Origin: Clytia hemisphaerica
Taxonomy: Eukaryota > Cnidaria > Hydrozoa > Leptothecata > Clytiidae
DNA length: 64,000 nt
Assembly: GCA_902728285.1 (NCBI GenBank)
Contig: CACVBU010000292.1
Coordinates: 1,368,256 to 1,432,255, forward strand
Direction of reading: 5' to 3'
Position numbers and translations under genes: made by a program. The notes under the pieces were generated by a model that was given only the letters and a program-made list of their open reading frames with translations, made no database searches and was not told the origin of the DNA. Positions 27,824-37,194 of the stretch are shown here, in pieces (the stretch's first letter is position 1; the number at the start of each line of letters is the position of its first letter).

Positions 27824-28896
27824 ATGGCTGAAATAAAGGACACAAGTAGTTGGTTGGATTATTGTACCATTAAAAATGTTGGTATAGCACTAGCTGTAGG
27901 TGTTGCAGCTCCAATTGCGGTCGCGGCAGCTTTACCTGCTGCAGGTTTTACAGCTTCTGGTAGGTTTAAACTCCTTTTCGATAATGTGTTATTGGTTTCA
28001 AAAACTAAAGAATTGTAACTTTTTTGTTGAAGCGGCAAAACAATTCTTTTTCAGATGGGAATTTGATAAATTATATCATTTTTGGGGCTAGTCCCTGTTG
28101 CGATAAAGGAAATGTGAATAGCAAATTCTAGTATCAACACAGCAATTGTCTAGAAACATTAATAGTAGGGGGCAAACCCTTAGGACCTGTGGCATCTTTT
28201 ATACAACACTCAAACCTGGTCTATTTCAAAGACTGAAGTATTTAAAGAATTTTTTGTGAAGGGGTTTTTTACTTTGGCCTAAGAAAACCTTTTAGGACTA
28301 AAAAACTTAAATCATAGGCATAACCCCTTGACATAAAAAATTTGACGGAATTTCAAAGTCAACAAAACCTGAAACCACTAATACCCAACCAAAAGCTCTC
28401 AATAAATGATATAGAGGACTTTTAAGTAGATATAGTCAATTTCCAAACGCCACTTGAGTAAATCGACTGAAAATGACATCAAAACGCAACTTTGACTTTA
28501 ATTTTCTCAAGAAAGGTTGGGAAATCGACTATATATATCCACTTAAAAGCTCTCTATATTGTTTATCTTATTTTAGTTTGTCTTCTATAATATCATAAAC
28601 GACGTCATGGATGTTAAGGGTTTGCCCCCTACTACTAGACAGTTTAAATTCAAACATTTAACAAGGCTTACCCTGATTTGATTATAGGTGTTGCTGCTGG
28701 AAGTGCTGCAGCTTGGGTTCAAGGTGCAGTTTATGGTGGAGCAACATCTGGATTGTTTTCTGCTGCTACAAGTGCTGGTGTTGCTGGCATAGGTGTTTCT
28801 ACAAAAGCGGCGATTGGAGGAGCTTTTGCAGCAGCTACATACAAAATTGTTGGTTCTTCATGTGATGCCAAGCCCGAAAAATGTGACAAAGAATGA
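27824..28896 (+). CDS. ISG12 (IFI6/IFI27-like) family protein, gene B (short form)
   Basis: Two exons, 27824-27959 and 28688-28896, give 114 aa starting MAEIKDTSSWLDY. The ISG12 module fills nearly all of it: VGVAAPIAVAAALPAAGFTA, the conserved intron after TASG, then VAAGSAAAWVQGAVYGGATS and GLFSAATSAGVAGIG. It ends in a short charged tail with two Cys (CDAKPEKC). Its closest relative is gene D in both sequence and exon layout. The start ATG sits directly behind an AG acceptor (CATAG|CC), so an upstream exon exists; 26842 is a candidate. Predicted to be a small hydrophobic membrane protein. The intron holds an inverted-repeat element. Confidence 0.85.
28163..28634. mobile_element. Inverted-repeat element in gene B intron
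   Basis: TAGTAGGGGGCAAACCCTTA at 28163-28182 and its perfect reverse complement at 28615-28634 bound about 470 bp. A second inner inverted pair (GGACTTTTAAGTAGATATAG against CTATATATATCCACTTAAAA) lies near 28422 and 28510. No coding capacity. Confidence 0.75.
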
Positions 28897-30029
28897 AAAT
28901 TTCCTATTAGTTTTTCTTTTTTTTTTCGTAGTTATCATAAAAGTAATTGTTCAATTTAAATTTATTTCCATGGTCACTCTTTTTTTTTTTTATACTATTG
29001 CTTGGTGCAGGTGTCTACACAAACATTTGAAGGCATTAGCTTGACTTTGTTTATTGGACAAAAGTCAATGTAGTGTCTTCTCTCTGATGTATGAAAAAAT
29101 TGGTTTCCAAAACGTAGACGTCACATACTGACCATCATCTAATTTAAGATGATGTTCAATATGTGGCACTGTTTGACCGAATTGGATTTCCAATGTTTTT
29201 TTTGTAGTTCAATATTTTTCAGTCTTTAAAAAATCTTTTGATGTTTTATGTATTTTTTTAAATATTAACTTACCAAGAAATTTGATTTTGTTGATGGTCT
29301 CATTTGCATTTTGTTACCTTGGTGAAAGTATCTGCAATTAAGGTCGTTGTTCAGGGACCAAAAAACTCGGCAATAACTTTTAAAATGTTTTCCAAATTCT
29401 ACTTGAATTACTTGAATTAGATTTTTGTAAAACATAACATAACATTTTGAGACATTTTGACATAGTGTTAATAAATTTGTTGTGTTTTCATTTTGACTCG
29501 CTGACTGACAGCATTAAGAATATCTATCGCCCCGAGAAATCCATGTTCAGTCTTTAAATCAGTAATCTAGTTATTTTTTGTTGTTTAAATTTCAATTTCT
29601 TAAAATTGTTACTGATATATTTTTGCATTTTCAGCTGGTCTGAGGTGTGTATTTGTATACTTTTTGTAAATTTTATGATTATCTTGAAATATAATTATTG
29701 TTATTTTTGGTTTGTTTTTCCAGACTTTGACTTTGGTGAGTCTTTATTATTATGATATCTTTTTTATCGTCAACAAGCATATTGTGCACTCTTTGTTGCT
29801 AGCATGTGAAAACCATGTTAATGTTGCTGTTCCCGTGTCAGAGTAATTCCCTTGAGAGTGGTTACTACGTGGTAGGAATAAGATCGTGACTTAAAGAAAG
29901 GACAATAGTTATCATTCCTTACAATTTAAAAGTTCAATAATAGAAAGATTTTATCACTTTGCTTGATCTTTGATTATATATACTCAATATATTCCTTTTA
30001 GAGAAAATCCAGAATGAAAATATAAAAAG
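28897..30029. other. Spacer between ISG12 genes B and C
   Basis: No gene body. A possible 5' untranslated exon of gene C may lie here, because an AG acceptor (CCTTTTAG) sits just before the gene C leader at 30001. I could not place it. Confidence 0.4.
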
Positions 30030-30959
30030 ATGAAAAGAATATTCAAAACTGCACTCATTTGTTTTGCAATACCACTGACTGCTGTTACAGGTTTGTATTC
30101 TTAACGTGCTGAGTGTTTCAAAAAAGAAATTATTTTAAGTACTACAAGTTTGAAATTGGATTCTAAATTTTTCAACCTTAGAAAGAGCATAGACTAACTT
30201 AAATTCAGAGCTGTTGAATTCGGTTACACAAAAAGAGTTACGAGAAAAATTCAATTCGTCAGGTTAATTTTGTTTTGATTTGATTTGTCCATCATTTCTC
30301 TTTTCTTTTTCAGTGTACAAACTTCAGCAAAACAAAAAGCAAGAAGTATGGTCCTTGCAGAAGAAGGAAGAGTCCCGTCTCTTGTATAAAGCTGGTGGTG
30401 CTGTTATTGGTGGTGTATTTGTTATTCTGGCTGGCCCAGCTGTTTTGTCTGCCTTAGGGTTCACTTCTGCAGGTTAAAGGTTTTGTTATTAAATAAGAGT
30501 TTAAATATCACACATCATAGGCCATCATATCATATAGGGAGACACCTTCCTGATATAAAATATGTGTCTGGTATGAAACGGAAACATTTAACTGAGAAAT
30601 AAAACCTTTTTTTCAATAATATGTTTTTCTTTAATTTTTGTCAGAAATAAATCAGCAGTTTGTGATTCATTGATTTGTCTTATTTTACAGGAATAGCAGC
30701 TAGTAGTCTTGCTGCTGGAATTCAAAGTGCATTTTATGGTGCTGCGACAACTGGTGCTTTTTCTGTATTTCAAAGTGCTGGTGTGAGTGGGTTAGGTATT
30801 TTTAGTAAGTGTGCTCTTGGAATGACAGGAGGTATAGCTGGCAATTACCTTGGGGAGATGATGAAAAAGAAGGAAGAGCCAAAGAAATGGAATGAGTTTG
30901 ATTTATTTGGATTCCTTATTCGTGTAATAAGGTATATTGCATCGTCAATTTATTGTTGA
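30030..30959 (+). CDS. ISG12 (IFI6/IFI27-like) family protein, gene C, with signal-peptide exon
   Basis: Three exons (30030-30090, 30314-30472, 30691-30959) join in frame to 162 aa. Exon 1 encodes a hydrophobic leader, MKRIFKTALICFAIPLTAVT, which looks like a signal peptide or N-terminal anchor. Exon 2 adds a basic linker (YKLQQNKKQEVW) and the first ISG12 helix, GGVFVILAGPAVLSALGFTS. Exon 3 starts at the family's conserved junction (SAG|IAASS) and continues SAFYGAATTGAFSVFQSAGV. The C-terminus KKKEEPKKWNEF is charged, followed by a short hydrophobic end. The intron 2 donor GTTAAA is weak, but it is the only in-frame solution. It differs from genes B and D in having the leader, and from A and E in lacking the alpha/beta extension. 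Confidence 0.8.
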
Positions 30960-31159
30960 TTGCTGTAGCCATGTTTTTTGTAATTATGTTTTTTTAGCTT
31001 TACCATAATTTTCATAGAGTTTTTATTTTGTAATTAGAATAATAAATTTATGCTTTTGATACTTTCGTATAATTTAGTTTCCTAAATTTTTTAATTTTTC
31101 TCAAACGATATAATTTTTAATTTTTGCATTGTACAATTTTCATAATTATTCTTTTAGGG

Positions 31160-31690
31160 AAGAAATAAACGTACATGGAATGGACTTTGGAACACAACCA
31201 AAGATAATTACGATTATGGTCAACATAAAAATATGAGTAATCTGATTAGCTAAGAGCGCCTTTAAAAAAGGATTCTGGTAAGCTATTTTTTACAATTTTA
31301 CGATAATTTTTAATGACGTGGTGGTATACCCTAAAAACTTAAAAATCCTTTTAGTTTCGTATGTTGCTAAAATACCAAAAGGGTGGTATCCAGACTAAAA
31401 TTTGAGAATATTTTTACTAATTTGGTACTAAAAAATTGGCAATTTTCATAATTTTATGAATTTTTTTCAGAATTTTTCCTCAGAACTTTTCGTGCATTAT
31501 TCAGAATTTTTACCAGGTAAAGGTAGAGAAAAATATCGACGAATTTATCCCATAATGTACTCGGTACCGTGCAATAAATATTACAATTATTATGTGTAAC
31601 ATAATTCTGACTATTATCTGAAAGATATAGCTTATACAACATACAATGATGCAAAAAGATGGCTTGGATACCGCTAGCCATTTTTGTTTC
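31160..31690 (+). pseudogene. Broken copy of ISG12 gene E first exon
   Basis: 31170-31240 matches the gene E exon 1 start (acceptor TTTTAG, ATGGAATGG..TTTGGAACACAAC, AAAGATAATTA) but frameshifts and stops at once. The match resumes at about 31578-31690 (GACTATTATCTGAAAGATA, ACAATGATGCAAAAAGATGG, CTTGGATACCG) with stop codons (TATGTGTAA, CGCTAG). About 330 bp of unrelated DNA separates the halves. The later parts of gene E, including the ISG12 module, are absent. It lies between genes C and D. Confidence 0.85.
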
Positions 31691-32635
31691 ATGTTAGAAC
31701 TCAGCTCTCAGAATGGATCAAGTCATTTCAATTCATTATCACTCAAGTTGTTTCTTAGTTGATTATAGTGTCTTTCGAATGAAAATCGAACCAAAACAAA
31801 CAATTTATTCAATCGACCTCAGTAATAACAAGAGAACATTTTAGAAACTGATAAAAAATATTTTCTGTGTTTATCAACATCTCATCTTCTGCATGAACTT
31901 TAATTTACGTATAGAGATGGTTACTATAGCAATAGTTTTAAAATGGTACATCATAAATGGCCGTTACTTATAGTCAAGTTATAGATAAAATAATGTGTTA
32001 GTAATTGTTGTAGGTTTTCGAGTTATAACAGGTAAAAGTATGGAAAAGCTAATAAGAAACGGTGAACAACTCAAAAAAGTGCAAATTTAGGACTTTATTC
32101 ATACACAACAAAGAGGACAACAAAGAATGATGATTTGAATATAAATTATAAAATATTATAAAATAGGTTCAAAAAAGATAACCAGCTATTTTCAAAAGCT
32201 TTGAGTGAAGTTATAGTCGACAAATAAGGGAATTGATGACGAGATGGTGAAATTCTCCCTCTAAATCAGCTGAAATTAGCTTTAAAATCTCTTGAATAAT
32301 AATAAATATCTTAGGATACTGTTTGCTGTCATTCTTTTAGAAAGATGCAAATGATCAATTCTATTAAATTAGTTTTATTTCTTTTTTTTGCAGGGGTAAA
32401 AATAAAAAGTATATAGAAATTTTAAAAGACTGGTACTGTTTATCACAGGATTGATTGATTAGGTATGTTCGTTATTGTTTCAAACAATTGATAATACCTC
32501 TTGTTCTGTTGACATCATTTCTTATTCTTCTAGAATATAGAGGTATTAACATTGTCAGCAGAAAGTGTTCCTATAATATTTGTAATAGATTTTTAAACTA
32601 AAGAATTATAAACCAGCTTTTATTCTTTTATAGTT
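31691..32635. other. Spacer upstream of ISG12 gene D
   Basis: No complete gene. An AG acceptor precedes the gene D ATG, so an unplaced upstream exon is expected here. Confidence 0.4.
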
Positions 32636-33152
32636 ATGGCTGAAAAAGTGGATGGGACTAGTTGGTCGGATTATTTTACTGCTAGGAATGTTGCTAAGGC
32701 AACCGCTGGAGGTGTTGCAGCTGTGGGTTTGGCCACGGTAGCTTTACCGGCTGCAGGTTTTACAGCTTCGGGTAGGTGTACTTGAACATTCAAGATGATA
32801 CTATTTTTGACTAGAAAATGCCTGATGTCTTAGATCGCTAACATAAAACTCAATCAAGGTAAGATAAATTCAAGTGATTCTAAGAGAAACTTCTATTTTA
32901 TTAACAAGCTCAGTTTTTCAAAAATAATTTGATTTACTTTTGATTATAGGTGTTGCTGCTGGAAGTGCTGCAGCTTGGGTTCAAGGTGCAGTTTATGGTG
33001 GAGCAACAACTGGATTGTTTTCTGCTGCCACAAGTGCTGGTGCTGCTGGCATGGGTGCTGCTACACAAGTAGTGATTGGAGGAGCTGGTGCAGCAGCTAC
33101 ATGCAAAGTTTTAGGCACTGATTGTGATTCTAAAGACAAAACATCTACCTAG
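32636..33152 (+). CDS. ISG12 (IFI6/IFI27-like) family protein, gene D (short form)
   Basis: Two exons, 32636-32771 and 32950-33152, encode 112 aa beginning MAEKVDGTSWSDYF. The ISG12 module follows: VAAVGLATVALPAAGFTASG across the conserved intron, VAAGSAAAWVQGAVYGGATT, then GLFSAATSAGAAGMG. The tail is short and polar (CDSKDKTST). Exon 2 is nearly identical to gene B exon 2 over its first 70 bp, so B and D are recent duplicates. The intron here is short (178 bp) and lacks the inverted-repeat element found in gene B's intron. As in gene B, an AG acceptor abuts the ATG. Predicted small membrane protein; function inferred from family only. Confidence 0.85.
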
Positions 33153-33339
33153 ATCTACGGTGTAGTGTTTCCAAGATTTATAAGATTATTATGAATTTTG
33201 TTGCTTTTGTTGACTGTGGTAGAAAGGGTGGCAGTTTGTAGTTTCTTGTGTTTCTGATCTTTTATTCTATATGCAATTAAGTAGCAATCATACAAAAAGT
33301 ATAATATACCAGATCTGTTGTAGAGATTAAGCTATCTCA

Positions 33340-33760
33340 GAAAAGGGCTAACTCAGAATCACCCATTTCAATCATCACAGGTGACTCTTTGACATCAGAT
33401 CCTGAGAAAGTAGCCAATTCCTTCAATGACTTTTTCACTACTATAGCTGATTCTATTCGTTAAAAAATGCCGCCTTCTTACAATCACTTCAGCAGTTTCA
33501 TGAAAGATCCAAATCTGCATTCCATCCTCTTAGCACCAACCACTTATCAAGAAATTGCGAAGGTGATTGGCTCTTTCTCAATAAATAAAGCAAGTGGTCC
33601 TGATAGTATTCCTATAAAAATCCTTAAACTTTTAAGACTTGATATTTCTGTGCCAATATCGGCGCTGATAAACTACTCCTTTCTCAGTGGTATTTTTCCC
33701 TCTAAAAATATCTAAAGTTGTGCCTGTCTTCAAACACAAAGGTTACCCCTTGAAGTCTCT
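33340..33760 (+). pseudogene. Decayed non-LTR retrotransposon reverse-transcriptase fragment
   Basis: Two frames give FNDFFTTIADSI and then, after a stop codon, ASGPDSIPIKILK followed by ISVPISALINYSFLSGIFP. These match the start of LINE reverse-transcriptase domains (jockey/RTE/CR1-like pattern: ASGPDxIPxxxLK ... PLxxLxNxSFxxGxFP). A frameshift precedes VVPVFKHKG. Both ends are missing, so it is a dead fragment between ISG12 genes D and E. Confidence 0.85.
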
Positions 33761-33877
33761 AATTCTATCTCTAGACAATCATCAAAATAAAGTAAAATAG
33801 TGTGCAGAATGAATTAATGTACAAGAAAATTTCTTGATTCGGGTCGTTAAAAAGTGTTTAAAGTATTTTAGACAAGG

Positions 33878-34265
33878 GGGGCACTCGATTTCTAAATGAC
33901 GTCATGTGCCGCCAAAAAAATGGCTTCCAAAAATCGGACCCTTGCAGTGCAGCCTTTGAGCAGTGAAAAAGTATCCTTACAGTACATTTTACCGAACGTT
34001 TCTCATCCTTACAGTGTAGTTTGATTTTAAGTGTCGACACAATGTGCAAAATAAATCAAAATGGGTGCGAGTCAGGACTATAAAGATATGATCAGATCTT
34101 TACTGACAACCTTGCAATTCAGCAGTCCCTAAACACACCCTTACAGTGTATCCAGCTAAAATAAGACCATTGTAGTGCATTCTATCAAGAGTGTACTTGA
34201 TACAATGCATTTCGAGGGTCTCGAAAATTCTACCCTTAAGGGCGGCGTATGAGTGCCCCCTCCCC
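33878..34265. mobile_element. Probable MITE with short GGGGGGCACTC ends
   Basis: GGGGGGCACTCGAT near 33878 is mirrored by GAGTGCCCCCTCCCC near 34250. The interior repeats CCTTACAGTGTA-like phrases. Boundaries are approximate, and the TIRs are only about 12-14 bp. Confidence 0.45.
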
Positions 34266-34796
34266 CACGGTTTGATAAGTATTTGGTCCCATTTTTTTAT
34301 GATTGGGTATGTGAATGAGTCCGATAGTGACTTTCTCTATGAAAGTCAAATTTGTACAAATGCCAAATTTTTAAAGAATGCCAAATTGTAAATACAGTCA
34401 TCCAATCTTACTGAAGTGAATATCGCTCATCTTATCTAACATATTCTAAAGATGTATTTAATTTTGTTGTGTTAATTGGAGTTGTAATCATGTTATTTAT
34501 GTAATTGTCTATTGTCTAAACTTCTATATTTTTATTTATGTAATAGAATTTTATTGAGTGATGATTTTAAAAAAATGATATAAAATGCAAAATGTAACAA
34601 TATTTATGACCATTTTATTATCCTATATATTTTCCTATCATTTATTTTATTAATTATTCTATTTTTTTATCTACACAGTGTTCCTTTTACACTTCTAGTT
34701 TACACTTTTCTCAATTCTTAAAGTTATTGTTTTTAAAGAAGTAATAGTGGCTTGCAAATCATCACAATTATCGATTTTTAGGTAAAAGATAAAAAA
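34266..34796. other. AT-rich spacer upstream of ISG12 gene E
   Basis: No gene recognised. An AG acceptor (TTTTTAG at about 34781) just before the gene E leader implies an upstream untranslated exon. Confidence 0.4.
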
Positions 34797-36088
34797 ATGG
34801 AATGGCTTTGGAACACAACAAAAGATAATTATAATTATTATGTGAGACAAAACTATGACTATTATCTGAAAGATAGAGTTGATACAACGTACAATGATGC
34901 AAAAAGATGGCTTGGATATCGTCAGCCATTTTTATTCCATGTCAACAAAACACCAATAGATCAAATTGAAGAAATTCAAAATTTATTAGATGAGTTAGGT
35001 TACAAAGATATTGGTCATTTGGAGTTTTCTGAATCCAATCAAACTGACTTCGCCAAAATTGTCTCTGGTGCACAATCAGATTTTCATTATCCTGCGATCT
35101 ATTTCAGTGTGGCTGATTATTCATGTAAGTATTGTGTGGTAGTGGCCGTAGCATATGAGGTGTACAGCATTTGTGTTTTGGTCACACAAGTTTGAGTTCA
35201 AAATATATAGCATCTCACAAACTTTTTTGAAATCATTTTGATGTTTAATATGTTCTATTCTTAGGGATGAAATGGATAGGCATTGCGGCATTTGCTGGAG
35301 TCACAGCACCCCTTGTTCTTCCATATTGTCTAGGTGCACTTGGATTTGCAAAAGCTGGTATGAGATTTTAAGTATATATGAGTATCATATTCTCTGACAC
35401 GATATACCATGTAATAATTCTTAACTAATGGAAAGCATGAGTTCATGTTTATTTTACACCACATTATAATAACGAAGAATTTTTTATTTATTTTGTTGAA
35501 AAAATGAGCTGAAACATTCTAAATACAATATATCAGTATTCTTTCTGTGTCATTATCTCAGGCATTGCAGCAAACAGTTTGGCAGCAACCATTCAGCCGA
35601 TATTATACAAGGGAACAACAACTGGTGTGTTTTCTTTGCTACAAAGTGCTGGTGCTGGTGGATTGAGCGTGGCTGGAAATGTTGCTGTTGGTGGAGCAGC
35701 ATCTTCAACAGTTGTGGCTGGAGGTAAAATCACCGGAGCTGTATTAACTGACGAGGCTAAAGAACAAGTATTCAATCCAGATCTGAATATGAAGCTCGTA
35801 ATTTTCTACAGGGAAGGTCAGAAATGGGACGACTTTTCAACAGTATCAAAATACGTGAAAACAAATTTTGGAATAAACACAGAACAAATGGATGTAGGTG
35901 GAAATCTTATAGGCATTGAATCTACTAAGGAAAAGGAAGATGATTTTAATTCACTTTGTAAAGAGGAGAGGAAGCTTCCAATAGCACCCGGTGGCATTCT
36001 GTCATTACAATTCACAAAAGAATATCTCGTTAATAATGAAGCATGGCGAATCTTGAAAGCTTTGCCCAAAATTCCTTCAAAATTATGA
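34797..36088 (+). CDS. ISG12 (IFI6/IFI27-like) family protein, gene E (long form with N- and C-terminal domains)
   Basis: Three exons (34797-35124, 35265-35357, 35562-36088) join in frame to 315 aa, long for this family (usually 80-170 aa). Residues 1-50 are Tyr/Asn-rich (MEWLWNTTKDNYNYYVRQNY). Residues 50-109 form an alpha/beta-looking domain (IEEIQNLLDELGYKDIGHLE, YPAIYFSVADYS) reminiscent of gene A's first exon. The ISG12 module follows (GVTAPLVLPYCLGALGFAKA, then GIAANSLAATIQPILYKGTT and GVFSLLQSAGAGGLS). About 120 C-terminal residues form a second globular-looking region (MKLVIFYREGQKWDDFSTVS). The exon phases match gene A exactly, so A and E share descent. A decayed copy of exon 1 lies at 31160-31690. 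Function unknown beyond family. Confidence 0.85.
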
Positions 36089-37194
36089 AAACATCACTCC
36101 AATGAAATAGGAAAGTGACGCTTTCATTCATCGAGTTTTATGAACAACTAGTAAGTTTGTTTTCGAAGATTGATTTTCTTTTATGATTTCTAATTATTTC
36201 TAAAACGGTCAAATATTTTACACTTTTTTACAAACAGTTGAGTTTGAAAAAGAGTTAGACAAAAATTTATGTAGATTTTTCTCAGGATTTTACTTCCCTT
36301 TAATGCTAAAGTATACCTTAGAAAGACATTACTGTAGTAAACTGTTAACATTGCACAAATTACGTGTCTGTAAACGAAACAATTCAAATCACGTACTAAA
36401 AACAAATTTATTAAACAAAAGAAATGAAAATTAGCCATATTTACAGTGTTTTGACTTGTTACATTTGTTATGATTTTGTATTGCGCTGTGTGCAGAGGAG
36501 ACTAAAAAGTTTGTTTCAAACCATCAAATAGTGGCTGTCAGAATCTTATTTATATTCTGGATATTCATGACGTAATCTTTTGTACGAAAACACCCGAAGA
36601 ACACCGGGCATTTGCCACAAATTTAATTGTTTAAATTCTTAACGGTTGGCAAACACCCGTTGTTCTTCGGGTGTTTCCGTATAAAAGATTACATCATGAA
36701 TGTCAAGAATTTGTTAGTATTTTTATTTTTATTATTATTATTTATAGATAGATATTTGAAATTTTTACTTAGAGTTTATAATAAACATTACCACATTTTT
36801 GTGTTGTCAGATTATTAAAATTATCTTCTCTTTTTTGGGGGAAAAAGAAAGCGGATTAATTTTAGATTTTTTTCTCAGGAATGAATTATTTCATTTTTAA
36901 AGAAAAGCTTTATAAAAATATTTCGAAAAATATTTTGATGCGAAATATATAACAAAGAAAAGTTTTGAGGTTTATTCGTTTACATTGGTAATCTTGCAAT
37001 GTGTAGATTTTACCTCAAGATAAGTTCTACGGGTTCGATTTCTGTGTTGTTATTACCTTGTCACGGCAAGTTTTTTCTCTTCAGCTATTTCATGTCTATT
37101 TCTTCGTATATTTTGTAGTGAACTAACAACAAAAACGAAAGATACAAAAAGACAACAAAATAATAATAAAGAGAATAATAAAAAGACTTTCAAG
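36089..37194. other. Spacer between ISG12 gene E and STAT
   Basis: No gene body. Holds a hairpin element (36564-36705) and presumably the STAT promoter. TTTTGTAG|TGAAC near 37120 could be the acceptor of a 5' untranslated intron. Confidence 0.45.
36564..36705. repeat. Hairpin-forming inverted repeat about 500 bp upstream of the STAT ATG
   Basis: ATTCATGACGTAATCTTTTG, then ACGAAAACACCCGAAGAACA on the left; the mirror TGTTCTTCGGGTGTTTCCGT then AAAAGATTACATCATGAAT on the right. The arms are about 50 bp with few mismatches around a loop of about 40 bp. Probably a small MITE; the strand could also fold in RNA. Confidence 0.7.

Noticed and set aside
32349..32395. Signal-peptide exon for gene D (MINSIKLVLFLFF)
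   Set aside because: The TTTATTTCTTTTTTTTGCAG stretch is better explained as a splice acceptor, and its phase does not fit the gene D main exon.
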